From JBKPHS01 sp046729975 (GTDB lineage: Bacteria > Actinomycetota > Thermoleophilia > Solirubrobacterales > Thermoleophilaceae): DNA of 64,000 bases. Position 1 is the stretch's first letter. The number at the start of each line of letters is the position of its first letter. The translations under genes were made by a program, and so were the position numbers. The notes beneath the pieces are model-generated. The model was given only the letters and a program-made list of their open reading frames with translations, searched no databases and was not told the origin of the DNA. Shown one piece after another: positions 44,015 through 51,211 of the stretch. The stretch covers positions 1 through 64,000 of the forward strand of contig JBKPHS010000157.1 of NCBI GenBank assembly GCA_046729975.1. Direction: 5' to 3'.

Positions 44015-45361
44015 TCAGCGCGGCGCCGCCGGCTCGGGCAGCCTCGAGAGCGCCCGGCGATAGCGCCGCATCGAGGCGCGGCGGAAGTCCCCGTGCGTCT
44101 GGCGGCGGAGTCGCGCCACGCGCTCGCGATGGTACGGGCTCGACAGGCTCTCGTTGTGTCCGATCACGTTCCGCGTGCTGATCCCGTAGCGCCCTTGAAG
44201 CCAGCGCGTGAGCCGCAGTGAGGCACCGAGCTGGCGGCGGTTGCCGAGTACCTGGGCGTCGCTTCGGCCGACGTGCTCGATCCCGACGGCGGTCCAGTTC
44301 AGGCCGACCGTGTGACGGCACATGACCCGGGTCGAGACGAGCTGGTAGATCGCGCCGTCGCGGTCCACGACGAAGTGGGCGCACACGCCCGGCAGCTCAC
44401 CGAGCTCCTGGTCGGGCACGTCGGGCGCGAACGTATTGAAGGCGGCCTCGAACGTGTCAGTCACCGTGTAGTGCTGGACGATCACCTTCGGATCGCGCAG
44501 GCGCCAATCGTCGATGCCGTAATGACGCCGCGCGTAGCGACGCATCTCCGCCCGCCTCTTCGCGCCGAACGGGATGCGCCGCCATCTGATCGGCGGCTTG
44601 GGACCCGTCTGCGACACGGCCGGCCGCGGCGCGACCGCCCGTGCGAGAGCAAGCACCGCGTTCGCGTGGCGGCGCACGCCGTCCCGCGGAAGCCGTCCGC
44701 GGGGCAGTTCGACCACCATCCCGGTCGTGCCCGGCAGACGGCTGTTCTGCCAGCCGATCGCCGTGCCGGGCAGAGGCCCCAGCCGGCGCCACGGCAGGCC
44801 GCTGCGACGCGCGTAGAGCCGCTCGAGCAGCGGGTCGCCGCCGCCACGCACGACAAGCCGCAGCGCCTGGTGGTACCAGACCGTGACCTCCGGCCGGATA
44901 CGCGAGATCAGGCCGTGCGCGATGCGCGACTCGGGCTCGGACAGCGGACGGGGCCCGGGATAGTAGGTGTCGAAGGGCCTGCCCCCCGCGCGCCAGCGTC
45001 GCGGGAAGTTCCGGTTGAGGTCCACGCCGCGGCCGTTCTGGCGCGTGCCCGCGGCGGAGCCGTCGGGGTTCAAGTCGTCCACGAGCCAGAGCTCGACCCC
45101 TGGCGGCGGCCGCGACGAGCGAAGCTGCCGGGTGACCGCGACCCCGGCGCGTTCGTTCCCGTGGATCACGCCGACCACGAGCAGCTTGACCGGCTCCGCG
45201 GGATCTCCCACGCGGATGGACCGGATCTCGCGACCCTCGGCGGAGCGGCCCAGGAGGTCGGTCTGCCCGGCCGCGTGGGCGGGCGCAACGACCGCGAGCA
45301 GCGCGGCGCATGTCACCAGCTTCGCCAGCGACGCGGTGCGGACCGTTACCGGGACGCCCAC
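44015..45361 (-). CDS. Secreted M14 carboxypeptidase fused to N-acetylmuramoyl-L-alanine amidase
   Basis: A 448-residue exported protein. After a signal peptide (LAKLVTCAALLAVVAPAHAA) residues ~35-245 are an M14 peptidase: HxxE in GVIHGNERAGVAV, substrate Arg in DLNRNFPRRW, third His in VTVWYHQAL, catalytic Glu in GMVVELPRGRL. From ~290 an Amidase_2/PGRP-like domain has VIVQHYTVTDTFEAAFN, CAHFVVDRDGAIYQLV, TVGLNWTAVGIEHVG and NVIGHNESLSSPYH. Both halves act on peptidoglycan, one on the stem peptide and one on the amide bond. Confidence 0.85.
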   Translation of the reverse strand: MGVPVTVRTASLAKLVTCAALLAVVAPAHAAGQTDLLGRSAEGREIRSIRVGDPAEPVKLLVVGVIHGNERAGVAVTRQLRSSRPPPGVELWLVDDLNPDGSAAGTRQNGRGVDLNRNFPRRWRAGGRPFDTYYPGPRPLSEPESRIAHGLISRIRPEVTVWYHQALRLVVRGGGDPLLERLYARRSGLPWRRLGPLPGTAIGWQNSRLPGTTGMVVELPRGRLPRDGVRRHANAVLALARAVAPRPAVSQTGPKPPIRWRRIPFGAKRRAEMRRYARRHYGIDDWRLRDPKVIVQHYTVTDTFEAAFNTFAPDVPDQELGELPGVCAHFVVDRDGAIYQLVSTRVMCRHTVGLNWTAVGIEHVGRSDAQVLGNRRQLGASLRLTRWLQGRYGISTRNVIGHNESLSSPYHRERVARLRRQTHGDFRRASMRRYRRALSRLPEPAAPR

Positions 45362-45427
45362 GGCGATGAGGATGTCACGGGCAGGATCGCGGACGAGCGG
45401 ACGGCGTCAGCCCGCGGGGCCGGCGGG

Positions 45428-45562
45428 CGTTCCGACTCCGACTACCTGCGGCTGGCCTGGCTGGCCAGCTCACTGGCGACCGTCGGCGGTGCGGTCGGGG
45501 CCGCGCTCGAGAGCGGCGCGGCGGTGCGGGAGGCGGCCTACGCCTACCGGCCCGAGGAGTGA
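45428..45562 (+). CDS. Possible small protein with no canonical start
   Basis: The frame ending at TGA 45562 encodes a protein-like C-terminus (RSDSDYLRLAWLASSLATVG, GAVGAALESGAAVREAAYAY). No ATG, GTG or TTG lies in frame nearby. ATG codons at 45367 and 45373 are in another frame, so a frameshift or non-canonical start would be needed. The given start marks only where the sequence begins to look protein-like. The end overlaps the MFS gene antisense. Confidence 0.3.
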   Translation, partial: RSDSDYLRLAWLASSLATVGGAVGAALESGAAVREAAYAYRPEE

Positions 45563-47238
45563 GCGGGCTTCGGCTCGAAGGCCACCGCCGCGGGATCGGT
45601 CCCGGCGACGCAGGCCTCGGGCAGGGCGGCGCAGCCGAGCCACGCGATCTCGGGCCGGAAGGCCAGCACCGCGAGCCCGCCCGCGAGCATCGCGACCCCG
45701 TCGACGAGCACCGCTCCCCCGGCCCCCAGCCAGGCGGCGAGGGCCGTTGTTATCAGCGCGCCGATAGGCAGCACGCCGACGAACGCCGCGGCCCAGATCG
45801 CCATCGCGCGAGCGCGCATCTCGTCGGAGCTCGTGGCCTGCACCACGACCGTCGAGAGCCCTACGAACACGACGCCCGCGCAGCCGCCGACTACCGCGAG
45901 CGCGAGCGATATCGGGATCGAGCCCGAGATCCCGATCAGAGCGATCGCCACCCCGGTCAGGAAGAAGCCGGCCAGCACCGGCTCACCCTTGTTGGGGCGG
46001 CTGGACAGAACGAGCAGCGCCAGCGCGCCGAGCAGCGACCCGAGCCCCACCGCGGCGGTGAGCGCGCCGAGGGTCGCCGCCCCCGCGTCGAGCTGGAAGC
46101 GGACGATGCCGGGCAGCATGAAGGCCACGGGCGGCGTGCCGAAGAGGCCTCCGAGCAGGGTCAGGGCCATCAGCGAGGCGATGCTGCGCCGGCCGATCAT
46201 GTAGCGGAGCGCCTCCCCGATCGACCCGGTCAGGGTCGCTGCTGCGCCCGCCGCCAGCGCGCGGGAGCCGGGCAGCATCGCGACCGCCCCGAGCACCCCC
46301 AGGAAGCTCACGGCGTTCAGCGCGAACACGGCGGTCGGGCCCGACGCCGCGAGCAGGAAGCCCGCGATCGCCGGTCCGACGAAGCGCGCCAGCTGAAGCG
46401 ACAGGCTGTTGATTGCGACGGCGCTCTCGAGCTCGTCCGCTGGCACCGTCGACGCGAGCATGCCCTGGAAGGCCGGAAAGCTGAGCGTCCCGAGGCTGCC
46501 GCCGACGACGGCGATCGCCCCCATCAGTGGCACCGTGAGCGAGTCGGTCGCCCACAGGACTGCGAGCAGTGCCGCCACGGCCATGTTCGCTCCCTGGAAT
46601 CCGAGCAGCAGCCTGCGCCTGTCGTAGCGGTCGGCCAGCGCTCCCGCAGGAAGGCCGAACACCAGGTTGGGGATCGTGTTCAGGAAGCCGATCAGGCCGA
46701 GCGTCGCCGCCGAGCCGCCGAGCAAGAGGACCACGTAGCCGAAGGCCGCGGCCTCGACCCAGTTGCCGGTCAGAGAGAACAGCACCCCGGCGGAGTAGCG
46801 GCGAAAGCGCGTGCGCCGCAGCGGAGCGAGTGCGCGCGCCCCGGCCTTCCGCGCCGCCTCTGGGCCGGCGGCCGCCCACTCCTCCGGCCGCGGCGGCAGG
46901 CCTCTTAGCCCGGCATGCCCGCCGCGCACCGCGTAGGCCTCGAACCCCCTGTCCCTCAGCCAGAACGCCACACGGACGCTCGTCGCCTCGCGCAGTCAGG
47001 TGCAGGCGAGCACGATCGGCACGTCGCGTGGGAAGCCGGCGATCCGCTGGGGGATCTCGTCGGGCGAGACCCGGATCGCTCCGTCCAGCGCCGACTCCGG
47101 GTCGTCCTGGCGACGTACGTCGATGAGCAGCGCGCCCTCGTCCACGAGCTCGCGCGCGGCGTCGGGCTCGACGCGAAGCGACGCGGGTCGGAGAGCCGAG
47201 GGCAGGTGGAACCGGCGTGTGAGGCGCGCCTCCCTCAT
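45544..47238 (-). CDS. Rhodanese-MFS transporter fusion with in-frame UGA (candidate selenoprotein)
   Basis: Read through one UGA (46998-46996), this is a 564-residue protein. Residues 1-120 form a rhodanese domain (ALLIDVRRQDDPESALDGAI, DVPIVLACT, UGA as residue 81, then LREATSVRVAFWLRDRGF, AVRGGHAGLRGLP). Residues ~150-540 form a twelve-span MFS transporter (FLNTIPNLVFGLPAGALADR, YDRRRLLLGFQGANM). The frame is kept across the UGA, and the rhodanese homology continues directly. In related domains the loop reads C-x-C-P-N-E-A-T/S, so the UGA replaces the second Cys. It is either selenocysteine or a disabling stop. The MFS part alone could start at 46971. Confidence 0.7.
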
Positions 47239-47279
47239 GCGTTCGAGGCTAGCCGAGCCGGGGGGCCGGCCCGCGGAGC

Positions 47280-47594
47280 CTACGCGCCCGGGGCGGACAC
47301 CAGCGTGTAGTCGCGCGCCTCGAACTCGTCGCAGAGGGCGCGGCACCTGCCGAGCCGCTCCGCGAACTCCGGGCTCTCGCGCCATGCCGTCACGGCATCC
47401 GGGTCCTCCCACCCGCCAAAAGAGAGGAAGTGGCGGGGGTCGCCCGCGTCCTGGATCAGGTAAAAGGCCTCGGCCCCACGGGCATTTGCCAGGGACCAGT
47501 CGGTGAACTCCGTCCACGCGGTGACAAAGGCGTCTTCGTCGCCTGCCTTCACCACCCAGTTGCCGGACGTGTACGGCTGCCCGATATTGGCCAT
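47280..47594 (-). CDS. Antibiotic biosynthesis monooxygenase (ABM)-fold protein
   Basis: A 104-residue ferredoxin-like dimeric barrel protein. GNWVVKAGDEDAFVTAWTEF, AEAFYLIQDAGDPRHFLSFG and GWEDPDAVTAWRESPEF match the ABM family; proteins of this size act as small oxygenases, haem-degrading enzymes or are uncharacterised. No cofactor motif defines the substrate. ATG is preceded by GGAGGGACC. Confidence 0.82.
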   Translation of the reverse strand: MANIGQPYTSGNWVVKAGDEDAFVTAWTEFTDWSLANARGAEAFYLIQDAGDPRHFLSFGGWEDPDAVTAWRESPEFAERLGRCRALCDEFEARDYTLVSAPGA

Positions 47595-47630
47595 GGTCCC
47601 TCCCCAGTTGCGGACGACTTCCGGCGAACC

Positions 47631-48281
47631 CTAGTTCCTCGCCACGCCCAGGATCTTCGGTTCCACGATCACCTCGAGCAACGCGGCGCGGAAGTCGAAG
47701 CGCCGGCAGGACTCGAACCGGAACCCCGCGGCCTCGATCTCCGCCGCCGTGTCGCGGGCCGGGTGGCAGCCTCCGCCGACGAGCGGCCAGAAGCCGGTCC
47801 TCTCGGCGGCGCGCTGGACGCGGGCGAGTCGCGGGCTGTCGGAGATCACGTGCTCGTAGAAGCGCAGCTCTCCGCCGGGCCGGATCACTCGCCGCAGCTC
47901 GGCCAGCGCCGCCCGCTGGTCGGGGACCGAGCAGAGCACGAGCGACGCGACGGCGGCATCGAGCGACGCGTCCTCCACCGGAAGCCGCTCGGCGAGCCCG
48001 TCGACCACCCGCACCGGGACGGGAGCCGACGTGGCGGCCTCGCGCGCCAGCTCCCGCAGGTAGCTCTCGGGCTCCACGGCCACCACTTCGTCGACCGTGC
48101 CGGGGTAGTGGGCGAAGTTGAGGCCATTTCCCGCACCCACCTCGATCACGCGGCCCGACAGACCGGCGAGCAGCTCGCGCCGGAGGTCCGCCTGCCCGCG
48201 CTCCTCGGCGTGAGCACTGAGGCGCGCGAACATCCGCGCGAACAGCGGGTGATGGACGTGCTTCGCGCTCTCGGCCGCCAT
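47631..48281 (-). CDS. Class I SAM-dependent methyltransferase
   Basis: A 216-residue methyltransferase. Motif I is GRVIEVGAGNGLNFAHYPGT, motif II region VVAVEPESYLRELA, motif IV DASLDAAVASLVLCSV, then ALAELRRVIRPGGELRFYEH. It resembles UbiE/phospholipid methyltransferase-like proteins. The substrate is unknown. It is downstream of the secreted beta-rich protein gene at 48304. Confidence 0.88.
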   Translation of the reverse strand: MAAESAKHVHHPLFARMFARLSAHAEERGQADLRRELLAGLSGRVIEVGAGNGLNFAHYPGTVDEVVAVEPESYLRELAREAATSAPVPVRVVDGLAERLPVEDASLDAAVASLVLCSVPDQRAALAELRRVIRPGGELRFYEHVISDSPRLARVQRAAERTGFWPLVGGGCHPARDTAAEIEAAGFRFESCRRFDFRAALLEVIVEPKILGVARN

Positions 48282-48303
48282 GCCGCGAGCCTAGCGGGGC
48301 GGT

Positions 48304-49200
48304 CTAGCCCGCAGGCACGAAGTGCAGCAGCGTGCCGTTGGCGATGCCATAGCTCGGCGGACCCTCCTCGTTGTACGGCTGGATCTGCCAGTGCAGGAGC
48401 CCACCGAGCGCGTCGACCACGTCGAGACCCTCCGACTCGCCGACGATCTGGCGCTCGATCTCGAGCTGTCTCGCTCCGGTCTCGAGGTCGATCGACCAGA
48501 CCTGGAACAAGCGCCCGTCCTGTCCCGCCCCCAGCAGCCTGTTGCCGTAGAAGGTGGCGCCGGTGATGCCGGTCGGCGGCACCGCTGCGGCCAGCCGCCT
48601 GACAGCCTTGATCTTCCGCCCAGCCGGCGCCGCGTTGGAAGGCGAGACGTCCCTGACCCGGTACGCGAGCAGGTCGCCGCCGCTCGAGGTCCAGACGAGC
48701 TTGCCGTTCGGCGAGACCTCCGCCCACATCGCCTTTTGTATCTCGGACGGATCGAGCTTCACGTAGTAGCGCCAGCGGAGCGTCTCCGGGTCGGCCACCC
48801 CGAACGAACCCGTCTTGCACGTGTTGCCCGCCGGCGGGTAGTAGCACTCGACAGGCAGCAGGATCCGTCCGCCCTCGGCTTCGTCCCAGGTGATGTCGCC
48901 GACGTGGTTGTAGCCCTCGCTGGCGTGCACTTGCGGCGGGATAACGTCGTCATTGCGGCCGGTCTCATTGAGCTGCGAATCGGTCCGGTAGAGGCCGAAG
49001 TCGATGCCGTCGAAGTACAGGTTGCGCGCGGGATCGGAGGTCACGCCCTGGTAGTAGTAGAGCGGCATCGTGGTGTGACCGGTCTCGACCCAGCGTCCCG
49101 GGTCGGCCGCCAGTACGCCCTCTGGCAGGGCCAGGGCGATCAGCGCGGCGACGGCGAAGCCGAGCCGCCTACACGCCCGAGCGAGACTCCTTGGTTCCAT
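48304..49200 (-). CDS. Secreted beta-propeller-like protein
   Basis: A 298-residue exported protein; ATG 49200 has GGAGG seven bases before it. Signal peptide RLGFAVAALIALALPEGVLA then mature AADPGRWVETGHTTMPLYY. Repeated blade-like motifs (NLYFDGIDFGLYRTDSQLNE, NGKLVWTSSGGDLLAYRV, YGNRLLGAGQDGRLFQVWSI) suggest a beta-propeller. Two Cys (VECYYPPAGNTCKTG) may bond. The function is unknown. Confidence 0.75.
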   Translation of the reverse strand: MEPRSLARACRRLGFAVAALIALALPEGVLAADPGRWVETGHTTMPLYYYQGVTSDPARNLYFDGIDFGLYRTDSQLNETGRNDDVIPPQVHASEGYNHVGDITWDEAEGGRILLPVECYYPPAGNTCKTGSFGVADPETLRWRYYVKLDPSEIQKAMWAEVSPNGKLVWTSSGGDLLAYRVRDVSPSNAAPAGRKIKAVRRLAAAVPPTGITGATFYGNRLLGAGQDGRLFQVWSIDLETGARQLEIERQIVGESEGLDVVDALGGLLHWQIQPYNEEGPPSYGIANGTLLHFVPAG

Positions 49201-49264
49201 GCGCGACGCCTCCAATATCGGAACGTCCCCTCGCGTGCGCGCGTGTAAACGCCATGTGAAACCC

Positions 49265-50509
49265 TCAGCAGCCTCCAGCCCCAGGCGGAGGCGCGGGATA
49301 GGCCGCCGGCAGCGGGAGGCGCGCCAGCGGCGGGGCCCGGCGCCGCCGGGGCAGCCTTCCGAGCGGGCCCGGGCGAGCGATCCGACCGCCCTGGATGGCC
49401 AGCTTGGCCCAGCGTGACATGGCCCGGAAGGAGCCCGTCGGCGTACCGTCCGCGCAGACGACGCTCGTGTTGAACGCGGGCGCGAACGGCCCGGGCGAGA
49501 CGAGCATGTACTGGAGGAGCTGGTGGACGTGCGGGTTGCGCTGGGCGAGCTCGAGCGACTGCCGCAGGAAGCGCGCCCTGCGGTGCTCGGGAATCCGTCG
49601 CCTGCCGTTCGCGAAGTACCCGTACTCGGTCAGGTAGAGCTCGGGCGCCCGGCCCTCTGGCGTGGCGAGCAGCCCCGCTGCCGCCAACTGCGAGAGTGCG
49701 CTCTCGAGACGGCCGAGCGTCCCCAGCGTGACGGCATCCGGGCCGTCGGGGCAGTCCCTCGGCCCGCAGCCGCCGGGGTAGGCTCGCTCCGGCGGGCCGA
49801 CAGGCCGCCTGAAGTCGTAGGGGTGGTGGGCATAACCGTCCGCGAGCAGAGGTGGGCACGGAGCACGCGGCCGGTAATCGCGGTCCGCGCAGGTCAGCGA
49901 GCGCAGGAAGCGGAGCGGCGCGATGGCGAGCGAGCGCTTGCCGTACGGCGCGGTCTCGCCGATCAACACCTGGGCGGCGGGATCCGCGCCCTTGATCGCG
50001 GCATACCCGGCGAGGTAGAGCCGACGGTACAGCGCGGCCGCGCCCCGCCGCGGGGCAAGCCAGCCGCTGTAGTTGGGCTCGTTCCAGATCGAGTAGCGGT
50101 CGATCCGCCCGCGAAAGTGCTCTGCCGCGCGGCGCGCGAAATCGCCGAAGAGCGCGGCGCTCGGCCTGTAGGTGCCCGGCCTGCCGTTTCCGGTCGCCCA
50201 CCGAGGTGCCGGCCCCGTCAGGCTGGCCTGTACGCGCATGCCGTACGCGAGCGCGTGGCTGACCGCCTCGTCGTACGGCCTCCAGTCGTACCGCGCCGAG
50301 ACGGGCGAGCGCGTCCTGGCCATCACGCGGCGCCAGTAGACGTTGATCCTCACCCTGCTCACGCCGAGCGCCCGCGCCTGCCTAAGGGCGCGGCGGCGGT
50401 CGTAGTAGCTGCGATTCACTAGGACCGCGTCGTCCTGCAGCGCAAGCTCCATGCCCGGCGCGGCCCGGGCCTCCGGTGGTTGGCCGGAGAGGAGCCAGCC
50501 GGCGGCCAC
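49265..50509 (-). CDS. Secreted TIM-barrel glycoside hydrolase
   Basis: A ~414-residue glycosidase of clan GH-A type. The acid/base Glu is in DRYSIWNEPNYSGWLAPRRG and the nucleophile in PELYLTEYGYFANGRRRI, both at barrel strand ends (4 and 7). A signal peptide seems to begin upstream of the GTG at 50509 (TLSRLLPLVAAGWLLSG is in frame) but no ATG/GTG/TTG exists there, so the start is unclear. The C-terminus is a basic, Pro-rich tail. The substrate is not predictable. Confidence 0.78.
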   Translation of the reverse strand: MAAGWLLSGQPPEARAAPGMELALQDDAVLVNRSYYDRRRALRQARALGVSRVRINVYWRRVMARTRSPVSARYDWRPYDEAVSHALAYGMRVQASLTGPAPRWATGNGRPGTYRPSAALFGDFARRAAEHFRGRIDRYSIWNEPNYSGWLAPRRGAAALYRRLYLAGYAAIKGADPAAQVLIGETAPYGKRSLAIAPLRFLRSLTCADRDYRPRAPCPPLLADGYAHHPYDFRRPVGPPERAYPGGCGPRDCPDGPDAVTLGTLGRLESALSQLAAAGLLATPEGRAPELYLTEYGYFANGRRRIPEHRRARFLRQSLELAQRNPHVHQLLQYMLVSPGPFAPAFNTSVVCADGTPTGSFRAMSRWAKLAIQGGRIARPGPLGRLPRRRRAPPLARLPLPAAYPAPPPGAGGC

Positions 50510-50613
50510 CAGCGGCAGGAGTCGGCTCAGCGTCCGAGGGCCAGATCGGATCCGATCAAGCTAGCGCGCCCGACGTCGGTCGGCGGCCGAAATGTCTGCG
50601 GCCGGACCCCGTC

Positions 50614-50642
50614 TTGACTTATCTATCCGGAAGATATATCGT
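50614..50642 (+). promoter_or_regulatory. Promoter of the padR-MMPL operon, apparently leaderless
   Basis: TTGACT (50614-50619) and TATCGT (50637-50642) are separated by exactly 17 bases, and the ATG at 50651 falls where transcription should begin. The AT-rich spacer contains TATCT...AGATA as an inverted repeat, which may be the autoregulatory site. Confidence 0.6.
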
Positions 50643-50650
50643 CCCGATAC

Positions 50651-51211
50651 ATGAGTGAGCTGACGCCGACGGGACGCGTGATCCTCGGGATGATCGGCCT
50701 CGGCAGGCGGACGGGGTACGACATCAAGTCGCTCGTCGACAAATCGGTCCGCTTCTTCTGGGCAGCGAGCTACGGGCAGATCTATCCGGAGCTAAAGCGG
50801 CTCGAAGAGGACGGCCTGGTCCGGCGCGCCGGCGAGCCGGAGGGCGGCCGCCGTCGCACCGAGTACGAGCTGACCCCCGCCGGCCAAGAGGCGCTGCGAG
50901 AGTGGCTCGCCTCCGGGGCGCCGCTGACTTTTGAGTACCGCGACGAGGGGATCCTGAAGTTCTTCTTCTCCGGCGCCGTTGGGCCCGACGAGGCGCTCGC
51001 GAACCTGCGCGCGATGCGCGCCTACCACGAGAGCGTCGTCGCCGGACTGCGCGAGCTGGAGCCGTCGGTGCGAGAGCGCGCCGAGGAGGCGTCGGGCCCG
51101 TACTTCCCCTACCTGACGCTGTGCTGGGGAATCGAGTTGCACGAATGGCTCGCCTCCTGGTGCGAGCGCACGGAGAAGCTGGTGGCCGAGCAGGCCGAAA
51201 GGAGGCCGTGA
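50651..51211 (+). CDS. PadR-family transcriptional regulator
   Basis: A 186-residue repressor. The winged helix reads VILGMIGLGRRTGYDIKSLV, WAASYGQIYPELKRLEEDGL and RRTEYELTPAGQEALREWL. The second half is the helical PadR C-terminal dimerisation domain. The stop overlaps the start of the MMPL exporter (TGATG), so they form an operon, and PadR probably represses it until an inducer binds. No Shine-Dalgarno precedes the ATG, fitting a leaderless message. Confidence 0.92.
   Translation: MSELTPTGRVILGMIGLGRRTGYDIKSLVDKSVRFFWAASYGQIYPELKRLEEDGLVRRAGEPEGGRRRTEYELTPAGQEALREWLASGAPLTFEYRDEGILKFFFSGAVGPDEALANLRAMRAYHESVVAGLRELEPSVRERAEEASGPYFPYLTLCWGIELHEWLASWCERTEKLVAEQAERRP

Noticed and set aside
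46971..47238. Rhodanese and MFS as two unrelated genes
   Set aside because: The rhodanese domain is split by the UGA, and its second half lies in the MFS frame, so two independent complete genes do not fit.
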